Shown here: piece by piece, positions 8,831-16,888 of the stretch | Layout: each line of letters opens with the position of its first letter | Numbering within the stretch: position 1 is the first letter of the stretch | Assembly: GCA_944325545.1 (NCBI GenBank) | Contig: CALVAM010000001.1 | Location: 1 to 64,000, forward strand | Length of the DNA stretch: 64,000 nt | Direction of reading: 5' to 3' | From: Candidatus Gastranaerophilales bacterium | Lineage (GTDB): Bacteria > Cyanobacteriota > Vampirovibrionia > Gastranaerophilales > Gastranaerophilaceae | The notes under the pieces: model-generated | Database searches by the model: none | Told to the model about the DNA's origin: nothing | Seen by the model: only the letters and a program-made list of their open reading frames with translations | Position numbers and translations under genes: made by a program

Positions 8831-9508
8831 ATGAAAAAAATATTAGTTGCTTTTTTAGCATTGTTTTTTATAAGTACAAACGTAGAAGCTGCATCATTTT
8901 TAGCAAATGCAAAAACAAAAAGAATACCTGCTGGAACAGTCTTTCAACTTGAATTTTTACAACCGATAAGTACATTTTCCGGATGCGAAGGAGACTCTTT
9001 TGTTGCTACATTAAAAAACGAAGTTTCTACTGACAGTAATGTAGTAATTCCACAAGGCTCAGTTGTTAGAGGAAGTGTTTCTAAAGTAAATACAGCTAAA
9101 CGATTTTCTCGTGGGGCTAAGCTTTATTTAGATTTTGACCATGTAGTAACTCCAAATGGCAGACAAATACCTTTAGATATGGCAGTTTGTCAATTTGATA
9201 ATATATATATTGATGGTGCTTTATATAAAAATTTAGGTTATGGTGAAGCTGTTCAAAAAAATTATGAAAGAGCTGTTGAAATAACTAAAAATTCTACAGC
9301 TTACGGAATGAAAGCAGGAGAATCTGCTCCGGGAATACAATATCTTACCGCACCTATTTGTGCTATTGGTGGTTTTATCGGTGGAGCCGGATATTTAATT
9401 GGTGATAGTGTCTTTGATATGTTTAGAAAAGGAGAAGATGTATACATTAACAAAGGTGATGTTTTAAACGTCAAACTATTAGACCCAATTGACATTCCTG
9501 TATATTAA
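8831..9508 (+). CDS. Exported protein of unknown function
   Basis: The 225-aa protein has a clear Sec signal peptide (MKKILVAFLALFFISTNVEAA, cleavage after about residue 21). The mature part is beta-rich and has two separated copies of a pattern like IPAGTVFQLEFLQPI and INKGDVLNVKLLDPI. This resembles SH3-like or TrbI/VirB10-like beta segments, but I would not assign that family. A glycine-rich hydrophobic stretch (AIGGFIGGAGYLIG) at about 180-193 could insert in a membrane. Three cysteines are present. GGGAGAGGTAATTATA precedes the ATG and a TACAAT box lies upstream. The stop overlaps the convergent gene at 9505-9858 by 4 bases. Confidence 0.8.
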   Translation: MKKILVAFLALFFISTNVEAASFLANAKTKRIPAGTVFQLEFLQPISTFSGCEGDSFVATLKNEVSTDSNVVIPQGSVVRGSVSKVNTAKRFSRGAKLYLDFDHVVTPNGRQIPLDMAVCQFDNIYIDGALYKNLGYGEAVQKNYERAVEITKNSTAYGMKAGESAPGIQYLTAPICAIGGFIGGAGYLIGDSVFDMFRKGEDVYINKGDVLNVKLLDPIDIPVY

Positions 9509-9858
9509 CATCCTCTTCTTTCATATGTTTCCTGACCTTTTTTAGCAGAAATAAGCTCAGCTTTTGCAAGAACTTTTGCTAATTTATTTAAAATTAAATT
9601 TTTACTTTTAGCAAATTGGTCAACGGAAACATCTACTATACCGTATTCAGAAAGATCTCCATATTTCTTATGTATAAAACTTAATTTTGAAAAATCTTGT
9701 TTTAAAAATACATCAGTTTTATTATTTTCTAAAGCTTCAATTAAGGACAAATTTTCTTTATTTGTTATAAATTTCTCTACTTTCTTTATATCAGAAAGTT
9801 TCACTGTATCAGAAAAAATTATGCCCTTGAAATTTATATTTGAATCTTGAATTTTCAT
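9505..9858 (-). CDS. Uncharacterised 117-aa protein
   Basis: I do not recognise the protein. It is soluble and lysine-rich, mostly helical in the second half, and has no signal peptide. Its N-terminus contains NINFKGI. The zinc-phospholipase-like protein at 19202 begins in a similar way (QINFK), which may be chance. GAGGAGTATTTTTT precedes the ATG. It converges on and slightly overlaps the exported-protein gene at 8831-9508. An upstream terminator at 9894-9921 separates it from the gene at 9998-10513, so it needs its own promoter. Confidence 0.65.
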   Translation of the reverse strand: MKIQDSNINFKGIIFSDTVKLSDIKKVEKFITNKENLSLIEALENNKTDVFLKQDFSKLSFIHKKYGDLSEYGIVDVSVDQFAKSKNLILNKLAKVLAKAELISAKKGQETYERRGC

Positions 9859-9893
9859 AAAAAATACTCCTCATTTCTCAAAACTATTCAAAC

Positions 9894-9921
9894 AAAAAAA
9901 AAGCCCCTTTGCAATAGAGGC
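9894..9921 (-). terminator. Terminator after the 10513-9998 gene
   Basis: On the minus strand GCCTCT-ATTGCAA-AGGGGC forms a 6-bp stem (one G-U pair) followed by nine Ts. It lies 77 bases after the stop at 9998. Confidence 0.75.
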
Positions 9922-9997
9922 GGGGGAATTTAAGTTAATAGGTATACACTTCACGTTTACTACACACTTTATAAGTTTTTAGAGCTAAATCTTTTTA

Positions 9998-10513
9998 TTA
10001 ACCAAGACCAAATTTAGGAGCACTATCTCTAGCTTCTTCACTTGCTAATTGTTTGACCGATTCTAACATAGCTCGTTTCATCTTGATTTGTTGTTCTATA
10101 TCATTCATTTCTAATTGTATTTCTTTTTCTTTTTCATTCAATACTTGTATTTCTTGTTGTTTTAATGCTTTCATTGATTCCTCTTTAAATTTAGCAAAAG
10201 CACTCATTTCAATTTGGAACTGCATCATAGGATTACCTGTAAAGGGAACCATTCCCATCATTTTCATACCCTGCAAGTTTTGCATTGCACTCATTGAACT
10301 CGCTTGATTAGAAAACTGTGCGAACATAGTTGCTCTTGGAAGTAACTCTGCAGAAATTCCAGCTATGTTATTCATAGTTAGAATTGAAGAACCGCCCAAA
10401 ACTCCGGAATACTTTTGATAATTCGAAAGTCTGTTACGAGTTTCAATGGCTCGTCTTTCAAGAACATTTATTTCACGTGTTAATCTCTGGACTTCCCAGA
10501 ATGCCATTAACAT
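9998..10513 (-). CDS. Uncharacterised coiled-coil protein, 171 aa
   Basis: I do not recognise a family. The N-terminal 35 residues (VQRLTREINVLERRAIETRNRL) and the C-terminal 60 residues form coiled coils. The middle (about 40-105) is methionine-, glycine- and serine-rich (SMSAMQNLQGMKMMGMVPF) and may be flexible or membrane-associating. It has no cysteines and no signal peptide. The composition resembles small flagellar or type III export-associated proteins, but this is only a resemblance. AGGTAGGTTTACT precedes the ATG. The gene carries the GCAATA-N14-TACTTT element upstream and its own terminator downstream. Confidence 0.75.
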   Translation of the reverse strand: MLMAFWEVQRLTREINVLERRAIETRNRLSNYQKYSGVLGGSSILTMNNIAGISAELLPRATMFAQFSNQASSMSAMQNLQGMKMMGMVPFTGNPMMQFQIEMSAFAKFKEESMKALKQQEIQVLNEKEKEIQLEMNDIEQQIKMKRAMLESVKQLASEEARDSAPKFGLG

Positions 10514-10552
10514 AGTAAACCTACCTAACTTTCTAACCTTTTAACCTTACAT

Positions 10553-10584
10553 TTATATAAAGTATTTTTATTTTTTATTATTGC
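10553..10584 (-). promoter_or_regulatory. Shared promoter-like element (GCAATA-N14-TACTTT)
   Basis: On the minus strand GCAATA is followed after exactly 14 bases by TACTTT and then ATATAAAT. This is the second of four matching elements in the window. The second box ends 45 bases before the ATG at 10513. Confidence 0.5.
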
Positions 10585-10639
10585 CTTTTTTGTAGTATTT
10601 TGTTAAGATTTGTAAAGATAAATTTTGAAAGGAATACTC

Positions 10640-11089
10640 ATGATTAAAGACAACTTGACTAATGCAGAATGCTATTATTCTTTATCAAACAATTTGAGAA
10701 AAGGTTTTTTATGGTTAAAAGAAAATAATCTGGAAGAATTTAAAGATGGTAAATATGAAATTGATGGAGAGAAAATATTTGCCAATGTTCAAACATATGA
10801 AACAAAAGACGATGCTCCGTATGAAGCTCATAAAAAATATATTGATATTCAATATATGATAAAAGGAGAAGAAAGTGTTGGAGTTGTTAATTATAAAGAT
10901 TGCAAAACTACTGAAACATATAATGAAAATAAAGATATAGAATTTCTTGAATGCATGAAAAACGATTTTTATCAGATTCTTAGAAAAGGTGAATTTTTAA
11001 TATTTTACCCACAAGATGCCCATAAGCCTTCATTAAAAATTAATAATAAAAAATTAGTAAAAAAAGTTATCGTAAAAGTTATGATATAA
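10640..11089 (+). CDS. YhcH/YjgK/YiaL family protein (NanQ-like sugar anomerase)
   Basis: The 149-aa protein belongs to the YhcH/YjgK/YiaL (DUF386, EbgC) cupin-like family. Family segments are visible: AHKKYIDIQYMIKGEE, the central strand VGVVNYKDCKTTETYNENKDIEF, and YPQDAHKPSL near the end with its metal-binding acidic and histidine residues. Members include NanQ, which speeds anomer exchange of sialic acid, and the EbgC subunit, so a role in host-derived sugar use is plausible. The start at 10640 follows GAAAGGAATACTC; a TTG 15 bases upstream is less likely. A perfect terminator at 11096 ends the gene. Confidence 0.85.
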   Translation: MIKDNLTNAECYYSLSNNLRKGFLWLKENNLEEFKDGKYEIDGEKIFANVQTYETKDDAPYEAHKKYIDIQYMIKGEESVGVVNYKDCKTTETYNENKDIEFLECMKNDFYQILRKGEFLIFYPQDAHKPSLKINNKKLVKKVIVKVMI

Positions 11090-11095
11090 AGAGGT

Positions 11096-11128
11096 GGCGG
11101 TTTTGAAAATATTCAAAACCGCCTTTTT
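11096..11128 (+). terminator. Rho-independent terminator
   Basis: A perfect 12-bp stem GGCGGTTTTGAA/TTCAAAACCGCC with an AATA loop is followed by TTTTT, 6 bases after the YhcH-type gene. It may also act on the opposite strand gene ending at 11146. Confidence 0.9.
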
Positions 11129-11145
11129 AGAGGAGAATACTTTAT

Positions 11146-11544
11146 TTATGCTGCAAAAATATTTTTTGCGTTTTTATCTAATTCAAAATCATATAGTTCA
11201 TTATCTTTATAGGAACTATTACTTGCTTCTAAATTCTTCCACAATTCCCCGAAAACAGGTGCTTTATATTTCAACGATTTTTGTGAATGAGATTTTAAAT
11301 ATTTTAAAGTTTCTTTTAAAGAATTATTCAATGTGATTTGAGTAGAAGCTTTTAAAACATCTAATTGAGGAGTTGTATATAAATCCTTCATCGTTTTATT
11401 TGCTAAAAACACGCTTTTATCAATAACTTGCTTTGCTGATTCAGAATTAGCTCCGCCATTATTTAAAATATGTTTTGCAATTTCTCTTAACTGTTCCTTA
11501 TTTTCATATTGATTACTATAATTTACTGATACATTTAATCCCAT
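11146..11544 (-). CDS. Uncharacterised 132-aa protein under a sigma-28 promoter
   Basis: No family is recognised. The protein is soluble, rich in Asn, Lys and Ser, mostly helical, without cysteine, signal peptide or membrane segment. The N-terminus (MGLNVSVNYSNQYENKEQ) is disordered and polar, as in proteins exported by flagellar type III systems, but this is not proof. AAGGACAAGGGAT precedes the ATG at 11544. A near-perfect flagellar sigma-28 promoter lies 34-60 bases upstream, so the gene should be expressed with late flagellar genes. I could not match it to FlgM, FliS, FliD or other known late flagellar proteins. Confidence 0.8.
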   Translation of the reverse strand: MGLNVSVNYSNQYENKEQLREIAKHILNNGGANSESAKQVIDKSVFLANKTMKDLYTTPQLDVLKASTQITLNNSLKETLKYLKSHSQKSLKYKAPVFGELWKNLEASNSSYKDNELYDFELDKNAKNIFAA

Positions 11545-11577
11545 ATCCCTTGTCCTTTTATTTTCCCTGTATTATAT

Positions 11578-11604
11578 CTATCGGCATTTATAAAAAAAAC
11601 TTTA
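11578..11604 (-). promoter_or_regulatory. Sigma-28 (FliA/SigD) promoter
   Basis: The minus strand reads TAAA, a 15-base spacer, then GCCGATAG. The consensus is TAAA-N15-GCCGATAA/T. It drives the gene starting at 11544. Confidence 0.85.
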
Positions 11605-11683
11605 GAAAATAAATTAAAAAGTTTACAAATCTTTACATTTATAATAAAATTCTAGTTAAAATAATAAATATGAAAGGTAACGT

Positions 11684-11935
11684 ATGAGTATTTTTGAAGC
11701 CGGAATGATGGTATGTTTTGGAATTAGCTGGCCAATTGCAGCATATAAAACATACAAAGCAAAATGTGTTGAAGGGAAAAGTTTTGCCTTTTCTTGTCTT
11801 ATTTTAACAGGATATATTTGTGGAATAATACACAAATTATTCTTTTATAGAGATTGGGTTATTTGGCTATATTTATTTAATATGTTATTTTTAATAATTG
11901 ATATGATTCTTTATTGGAAATATAAAAAATGCTAA
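11684..11935 (+). CDS. PQ-loop/SemiSWEET-like small membrane protein
   Basis: The 83-aa protein has three membrane segments (about 6-20, 36-52, 58-78), the size and topology of SemiSWEET sugar carriers, which work as dimers. The loop SWPIAAYKTYKAKCVEGKSF after the first segment matches the family pattern (pro-x-x-x-x-K-T-y, then V-E-G-K-S). The glutamine of the PQ motif is replaced by isoleucine (WPI). Transport substrate is unknown. GAAAGGTAACGT precedes the ATG. Its stop overlaps a possible small ORF on the other strand. Confidence 0.7.
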   Translation: MSIFEAGMMVCFGISWPIAAYKTYKAKCVEGKSFAFSCLILTGYICGIIHKLFFYRDWVIWLYLFNMLFLIIDMILYWKYKKC

Positions 11936-12072
11936 CTCTCATCAGAGAATAAAGATTTTACATCCTCCTCAAAGGCGTCGAAATCGAATGTCTTTGAAAA
12001 AGTACCAACAATAATTGGGAAAAATATTATAATTTTTATAAATTTTAAAATAATTCTAAAAAGTGATTTCAT
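11932..12072 (-). CDS. Possible small membrane protein, 46 aa
   Basis: An ATG at 12072 opens a 46-residue frame ending in TAG at 11932-11934. The product starts MKSLFRIILKFIKIIIFFP, a basic start followed by a hydrophobic helix. It ends in an acidic tail (FDAFEEDVKSLFSDES). The composition is that of a real single-span small protein, but there is no clear ribosome site. It converges with the PQ-loop gene and overlaps it by 4 bases. Confidence 0.3.
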   Translation of the reverse strand: MKSLFRIILKFIKIIIFFPIIVGTFSKTFDFDAFEEDVKSLFSDES

Positions 12073-12132
12073 AGCTATTATGTGATGCATTACTTCATAG
12101 TATTAATAATATATTACTTTAAAAATTATATT

Positions 12133-12357
12133 ATGCAAGAAGTTTTTCCTAATTACTACGAAGTTATAACAAAAAATCTAAAAATACTTAGAATAAGTCA
12201 AAATTTATCACAAGAAAAATTTGCAGAAATAGTAGGCTGTTCTAGAGAATATATTAGCCGACTTGAGAATAATAAAGAACAAATCAGTTTACAAATGTTA
12301 TTAAATATTTCAAAAATTTATAACCTAAAACCTGAAACATTTTTTAACATACAATAA
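12133..12357 (+). CDS. XRE-family helix-turn-helix regulator
   Basis: From ATG 12133 the product is 74 aa and consists of little more than one XRE/Cro-type DNA-binding domain. The segment LRISQNLSQEKFAEIVGCSREYISRLENNKEQISLQMLL gives helices 1-5, with the recognition helix around CSREYISRLE. It has no sensor or protease domain, so it may be a small phage-type or toxin-antitoxin-type regulator, or a housekeeping repressor. A longer frame opens at GTG 12082, but the added 17 residues are not domain-like. A strong bidirectional terminator follows directly. Confidence 0.8.
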   Translation: MQEVFPNYYEVITKNLKILRISQNLSQEKFAEIVGCSREYISRLENNKEQISLQMLLNISKIYNLKPETFFNIQ

Positions 12358-12358
12358 A

Positions 12359-12384
12359 AAAACCGAAACAAATGTTTCGGTTTT
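12359..12384. terminator. Bidirectional terminator between XRE gene and rpsI
   Basis: A perfect 11-bp stem AAAACCGAAAC/GTTTCGGTTTT with a 4-base loop, T-rich on both strands. It ends both the XRE gene (stop at 12357) and the ribosomal protein operon (rpsI stop at 12407). Confidence 0.9.
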
Positions 12385-12406
12385 CTTTGATAAAATTTCG
12401 AAAAAA

Positions 12407-12805
12407 TTATCTTTTTGAGAATTGGAATCTCTTACGAGCTCTTTTTCTACCATATTTTTTACGTTCTTTAACTCTAGCATCACGAGTTAATAAGCCTTCA
12501 GCTCTTAGAACATTTTTATATTCTTCATTAACTTTTAATAATGCTCTAGAAATACCATGTCTAATAGCAGCAGATTGAGCAACAATACCACCACCTACAG
12601 CTTTAACTCTTACATCATATTTATCTTGGTTTTCAGTTAAAACTAATGGTCTATAGATCATCATTTCAACAGCAGGCATATTTCCGATATAAGCATTTAA
12701 AGTTTTACCGTTAATGAAAATTCTACCTTTACCTTTTACTAATTTAACAACCGCAACCGCACATTTTCTACGGCCGGTAGCCATAATTTCTTTAGAATCA
12801 GCCAT
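12407..12805 (-). CDS. rpsI: 30S ribosomal protein uS9
   Basis: The 132-aa protein is uS9 of the small-subunit head. It starts the conserved region with ATGRRKCAVAVVKL, contains GGGIVAQSAAIRHGISRAL, and ends in the family tail KKYGRKRARKRFQFSKR whose last arginine reaches the P-site tRNA. Its ATG shares one base with the rplM stop (TAATG), so it is translated in tandem with rplM. It is the last gene of the ribosomal operon and is followed by a strong terminator. Confidence 0.98.
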   Translation of the reverse strand: MADSKEIMATGRRKCAVAVVKLVKGKGRIFINGKTLNAYIGNMPAVEMMIYRPLVLTENQDKYDVRVKAVGGGIVAQSAAIRHGISRALLKVNEEYKNVLRAEGLLTRDARVKERKKYGRKRARKRFQFSKR

Positions 12806-13242
12806 TATTTAGACTCCTTTCCCAATACGATTGGTTTTTGTGCAGCATGTGGATGTTCAGGACCACAATATACTTTTAATTTAGTAAATTGTTGAGCTCC
12901 TAAAGTATTGTGTTGTAACATACCTTTAACAGCTTTTTCAATCAATTTTGTAGCATCTTTTTCTCTTACTTCTTTAACAGAAGCAGCTTTTAATCCACCT
13001 GGATAACCAGTATGATGATAATAAATTTTATCTGTTTCTTTATTACCTGATACAACAACCTTTTCTGCATTGATAACGATAACAAAATCACCAGTATCAA
13101 CGTTAGGTGTATATTCAGGTTTATTTTTTCCTCTTAAAATGTTAGCAATACGAGTAGCTAAACGACCTAAAATTTCGCCTTCAGCATCGATTACATACCA
13201 TTTTCTTTCAACTTCAAGAGGTTTTGCTGAATATGTTTTCAT
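12805..13242 (-). CDS. rplM: 50S ribosomal protein uL13
   Basis: The 145-aa protein is uL13, an early assembly protein of the large subunit. Family segments seen are [59 protein letters not shown] and [16 protein letters not shown]. Length is normal. It is followed without a gap by rpsI. A 127-base gap separates it from truA upstream, long enough for a leader or an internal promoter. Confidence 0.98.
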   Translation of the reverse strand: MKTYSAKPLEVERKWYVIDAEGEILGRLATRIANILRGKNKPEYTPNVDTGDFVIVINAEKVVVSGNKETDKIYYHHTGYPGGLKAASVKEVREKDATKLIEKAVKGMLQHNTLGAQQFTKLKVYCGPEHPHAAQKPIVLGKESK

Positions 13243-13369
13243 TTCTGTATTTCCTTCTTTTCTACTTCACCTCGGAATTAGCCTTGTACATTCACCGAAA
13301 CTTGTAAATAAAATTTACTCATTCCTGTACCTCTTATATTGTACAAAATACTAATCCTAAGTGGTTGCT

Positions 13370-14134
13370 TTAGTATCTTACTTTCATTAAAGTTAACCCA
13401 TAAGGACTAACCGTTCTACCCGCTTTTTTGCGGTCTCTTGCCTCTAAAACATCTTTCATATGTTCTACCGGCAATTTATGTCCTTCTATTTCAAGAAGAG
13501 TACCGACTATAGTTCTTACCATATTATAAAGAAAGCGATTTCCTTCTAAATGAATAAAAACCCTATCACCAAGTTTTTCAACATCAGCTCTAGTTATAAA
13601 ACAAACTTTGCTTGGGTTTAGCGTTCCGGAACTTTTAAAACTTGAAAAATCATGTTCGCCTAATAAGAAGCTCAAAGCGTTTTGCATTCGCTCTACATCT
13701 AAATCGTACTTTACTCTTAAGATATCACCGTCATATGCTTGCTTATATCTTCTGTTTATAAGTTCATATCTGTAATATCTACTCTTTGCAGATTTTTGAG
13801 CATGAAACAAATCAGGAACAACTCTCAAGTCACTTATAGAAATATCACTAGGCAATATTTCATTCACATGATAGATAAAGTCTGAAGCAACAATGTCCTT
13901 ATCATAATCAAAATGAACAACTTGCCCTAATGAATTAACACCCCTATCAGTTCTTCCGGAAAAGATTGTTTTTATCGGTCTATTATCTGCGTTTTTAACG
14001 CCTATCAAAGTACAAATTGCTTTTTCTAATTCGCCCTGTACAGTGGGAAGTTCTATCATTTTTCCATCTTCAAACTGAATCTGGCTACCTGCATAGTTCT
14101 TCCCAATATACTGAACGTCTAAAGCATAACGCAT
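13370..14134 (-). CDS. truA: tRNA pseudouridine synthase A
   Basis: The 254-aa enzyme makes pseudouridine at tRNA positions 38-40. The catalytic aspartate is in GRTDRGVNSLGQVVHFD near residue 62. RYYRYELINRR, HDFSSFKSSG and the C-terminal FLYNMVRTIVGTLLEIG-like segment complete the TruA signature. It sits three bases behind rplQ and ahead of rplM-rpsI. The order rplQ-truA-rplM-rpsI is usual in cyanobacteria and, with extra genes between, in Firmicutes. Confidence 0.97.
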   Translation of the reverse strand: MRYALDVQYIGKNYAGSQIQFEDGKMIELPTVQGELEKAICTLIGVKNADNRPIKTIFSGRTDRGVNSLGQVVHFDYDKDIVASDFIYHVNEILPSDISISDLRVVPDLFHAQKSAKSRYYRYELINRRYKQAYDGDILRVKYDLDVERMQNALSFLLGEHDFSSFKSSGTLNPSKVCFITRADVEKLGDRVFIHLEGNRFLYNMVRTIVGTLLEIEGHKLPVEHMKDVLEARDRKKAGRTVSPYGLTLMKVRY

Positions 14135-14137
14135 TAA

Positions 14138-14566
14138 CTATACCAATTGAATTAATGCCATTTCAGAAGCATCACCTCTACGAGGAGGAAGTCTGAATAT
14201 TCTTGTATAACCACCATTTCTTGAAGAATACTTAACACCTATTATGCTAAATAATTTTCTTAAAACAGTTTGTTTTGCTAATTTTTTACCTTCTTGAGGT
14301 GCATCGAATACTTCGCCAGTTGCTGTATCAATAAATTGACCAATTTCTTTATCAAAGATATATCTTCCAGCCAATCTTCTTGAGTTCAAATCACCTTTTT
14401 TTGCCATTGTGATAACATTCTCAGCATATGGTTGAAGAGCTTTTGCTCTTGCCATTGTTGTTTTAATTTCACCGTGAACAAAAAGTTCGGTAGCTAATGA
14501 ACGCAACAAAGCCTTTCTTTGGTCTTGTGCTTTACCAAGCGTATGTTTTTTTGTTTGGTGTCTCAT
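14138..14566 (-). CDS. rplQ: 50S ribosomal protein bL17
   Basis: The 142-aa protein is bL17. It begins MRHQTKKHTLGKAQDQRKALLRSLATELFVHGEIKTTMARAKAL in typical family fashion. It is longer than the 116-130 aa seen in many bacteria because of a middle insertion (about 75-100), and ends GGYTRIFRLPPRRGDASEMALIQLV. It follows rpoA by 34 bases and precedes truA by 3. Confidence 0.98.
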   Translation of the reverse strand: MRHQTKKHTLGKAQDQRKALLRSLATELFVHGEIKTTMARAKALQPYAENVITMAKKGDLNSRRLAGRYIFDKEIGQFIDTATGEVFDAPQEGKKLAKQTVLRKLFSIIGVKYSSRNGGYTRIFRLPPRRGDASEMALIQLV

Positions 14567-14600
14567 TTTTTCTTTCCTTATATACTATTTACTTTATTTG

Positions 14601-15602
14601 CTATTCTTCAGTACTTGCTACAAAACCTTCTTCATCCACTTCTGGATTTGGAGCTAAGTCTAATCCAAAGTGATGTAATCTTTCAATTACTTCATCTGAA
14701 GATTTTTTACCAAAGTTCTTAATATTTAATAAATCATGTTCTGATTTCTTTAACAACTCTGCCATTGAATTTATACTTGCTCTTTTCAAACAATTATAAG
14801 CTCTTACTGATAATTCCAATTCATCAATTGTAATTGAAGGTTCTTGTTCTGCTGCTTCAGAAACTTCTTCTTTAGCCACAACTTTTTCTTCAATTTCTCT
14901 TGTTGCAGGTTTTCCTGTTATAGAAGAAATTTGAACAAAATGTTCGATTAATAAATCTGCTGCTTGAGTTAAAGCTGTAGCTACATCAACAGTACCATTT
15001 GACCAAATCTCTAAAGTTAATTTATCGAAATCAATACTGTCACCTACACGAGTATTTTCTACTTCATAACTAACTCTTTTAATAGGCATAAACGTTGCAT
15101 CTATTGGCAACATATCAATAGGAGCACCATTCTTATTGTTTCTTGGAACATCATTTGCAACATAGCCTTTTCCAGTTTCAACCATAATATCAGCATGGAA
15201 TGAACCACCATCAGCTATTGTACAAATTAACCAATCTGGATTAACAACCTTAACTCCTGCAGGTAATTGAATATCACTTGCTAATACCGGACCAGGTTTA
15301 TCTATATCAATTCTTAATTGTTGAGGTTCTTTTGAATCTGTTTTTATTGCCAAACCTTTTAAGTTTAACATTACATCGATAACATCTTCTAATACACCTG
15401 GAATTGCAGTGTATTCGTGAGTTATACCTTCAATTCTGCAAGAAGTTACAGCAGTACCTTCTAAGCTTGAGAGTAATACACGTCTTAAAGCATTACCGAT
15501 TGTAGTTCCAAATCCTCTTTCCAACGGCTCTATAGTAAATTTACCATATTGAGAACCATCTGAACTGGTCATAGTATTTACAGTTTTAATTTTTAATTCC
15601 AT
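14601..15602 (-). CDS. rpoA: RNA polymerase alpha subunit
   Basis: The 333-aa alpha subunit nucleates RNA polymerase assembly and carries the C-terminal domain that contacts activators and UP elements. The N-terminal domain shows FTIEPLERGFGTTIGNALRRVLLSSLEGTAVT. The C-terminal domain (about 255-320) has ELELSVRAYNCLKRASINSMAELL and NFGKKSSDEVIERL. A linker rich in Glu and Ala separates them. The position between rpsD and rplQ is the standard alpha operon. Confidence 0.98.
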   Translation of the reverse strand: MELKIKTVNTMTSSDGSQYGKFTIEPLERGFGTTIGNALRRVLLSSLEGTAVTSCRIEGITHEYTAIPGVLEDVIDVMLNLKGLAIKTDSKEPQQLRIDIDKPGPVLASDIQLPAGVKVVNPDWLICTIADGGSFHADIMVETGKGYVANDVPRNNKNGAPIDMLPIDATFMPIKRVSYEVENTRVGDSIDFDKLTLEIWSNGTVDVATALTQAADLLIEHFVQISSITGKPATREIEEKVVAKEEVSEAAEQEPSITIDELELSVRAYNCLKRASINSMAELLKKSEHDLLNIKNFGKKSSDEVIERLHHFGLDLAPNPEVDEEGFVASTEE

Positions 15603-15621
15603 ATTAATCTCTCCTATTAGC

Positions 15622-16224
15622 CTATTTTGAATAGTACTCTATAACAAGTTGTTCTTTAAATTCAGGATCTAATTCTTCTCTTTGAGGAATTCTTTCAAAT
15701 GTAATTTTTAAAGCATCTTTATCAACTGTAATCCAAGATGGAGCCATTGATAAATCAATAGCACTCATAACAACTTTTAAGTATTCGTTACTTCTTGATT
15801 TAATTGTAATTACATCTCCTGCTTTTACTAAATATGATGGAATATCTACTTTCTTACCGTTTACAAGTACGTGACCGTGATTTACAATCTGTCTTGATTG
15901 TCTACGTGTTACGCCAAAACCTGCTCTGAATAGAATATTGTCTAATCTTGATTCAAGAATTTGTAACAATATTGTACCTGTAACACCTTTTCTTCTTGCA
16001 GCTTCTTTATAATATTTAGCAAATTGTTTTTCACTTACCAAATAAGTAAATCTGATTTTTTGTTTTTCTGCTAAGTGAAGTGCATATTCAGATTGTTTTT
16101 TTCTTACTGCACCGTGTTGACCAGAAGCTGTTTGTCTCATAGATGATGTTAATGTTCTATTTGACAAATCTTTTACTCTTTTATTTCTAAATAACTTATT
16201 GGTTGGTCCTGTATATCTTGCCAT
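15622..16224 (-). CDS. rpsD: 30S ribosomal protein uS4
   Basis: From ATG 16224 the protein is 200 aa. I chose this start because MARYTGP is the common uS4 N-terminus and AAAAGGAGAAAAATA precedes it; the frame opens 30 bases earlier. The S4 RNA-binding domain is seen as RLDNILFRAGFGVTRRQSRQIVNHGHVLVNG. uS4 starts 30S assembly and in many bacteria represses its own operon. Its place between rpsK and rpoA resembles Firmicutes and proteobacteria. The upstream gap (16225-16377) holds heptamer repeats. Confidence 0.98.
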   Translation of the reverse strand: MARYTGPTNKLFRNKRVKDLSNRTLTSSMRQTASGQHGAVRKKQSEYALHLAEKQKIRFTYLVSEKQFAKYYKEAARRKGVTGTILLQILESRLDNILFRAGFGVTRRQSRQIVNHGHVLVNGKKVDIPSYLVKAGDVITIKSRSNEYLKVVMSAIDLSMAPSWITVDKDALKITFERIPQREELDPEFKEQLVIEYYSK

Positions 16225-16298
16225 TATTTTTCTCCTTTTCTTTCTGCAGGGCATCTATGGTTTACTTTTTTGGCTTAAAAGCAAGCCCCTGCTATTTG

Positions 16299-16373
16299 AG
16301 TGAAATGTGAAATGTGAATGGAAAAGAGCTCATATACAAAACCAAATCCCTCTTCACAAATCACGCTTCACGA
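16299..16373. repeat. Heptamer repeats in the rpsD-rpsK gap
   Basis: Three near-identical 7-base units (AGTGAAA, TGTGAAA, TGTGAAT) at 16299-16319 are followed by reverse-oriented units (TTCACAA, ATCACGC, TTCACGA) at 16353-16373. The two arms could pair in RNA. Similar arrays occupy the next two intergenic gaps of this operon. Confidence 0.65.
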
Positions 16374-16377
16374 ATTA

Positions 16378-16764
16378 CTATACTCTACGTTTTTTAGGTG
16401 GACGACATCCGTTGTGAGGAATAGGAGTTACATCCTTAATCAATGTAATTTCTAAACCAGCAGCTTGGATAGCTCTGATAGCAGTTTCACGTCCTGAACC
16501 AGGTCCTTTAATGTGAACTTCTACTTTTTTCATTCCTTGATCTATTGATTTTTTTGCAACCAATTCTGCTGCAGATTGTGCTGCAAATGGAGTACCTTTT
16601 CTAGCACCCTTAAAACCGGTAGCTCCAGCAGTTGCCCAAGCAATAGCATTACCTTGAGTGTCTGTAGAAGTTACTATTGTATTATTAAATGTTGATTGTA
16701 TGTGAACAACACCTTGTAATACATTTTTCTTTTCTTTTTTCTTTGTAGTTTTTGGTCTTGCCAT
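16378..16764 (-). CDS. rpsK: 30S ribosomal protein uS11
   Basis: The 128-aa protein is uS11 of the platform. It shows [45 protein letters not shown] and the end segment [21 protein letters not shown], both family hallmarks. The N-terminus is a short lysine-rich tail. It lies between rpsM and rpsD, flanked on both sides by gaps that contain heptamer repeats. Confidence 0.98.
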   Translation of the reverse strand: MARPKTTKKKEKKNVLQGVVHIQSTFNNTIVTSTDTQGNAIAWATAGATGFKGARKGTPFAAQSAAELVAKKSIDQGMKKVEVHIKGPGSGRETAIRAIQAAGLEITLIKDVTPIPHNGCRPPKKRRV

Positions 16765-16815
16765 TTTCTTATTCCTTATTATTTATTAGTATTTATTATC
16801 AATCTTTTTTTCATT

Positions 16816-16876
16816 TAGTGATTAGTGACTGGTGATTAGTGAATTGATTTTAAGTTTGTAATCACCGATTATTGAC
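16816..16876. repeat. Heptamer repeats in the rpsK-rpsM gap
   Basis: Four consecutive 7-base units TAGTGAT, TAGTGAC, TGGTGAT, TAGTGAA span 16816-16843. Weaker reverse-oriented units (ATCACCG, ATTATTG, ACTAAAC) follow to about 16881. This resembles the short tandemly repeated repetitive sequences reported in cyanobacteria. Confidence 0.65.
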
Positions 16877-16888
16877 TAAACACTTGAA

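Noticed and set aside
11094-11336. An 80-residue plus-strand frame
   Set aside because: It starts in a terminator hairpin and is antisense to the sigma-28-driven gene 11146-11544, which has a promoter and ribosome site.
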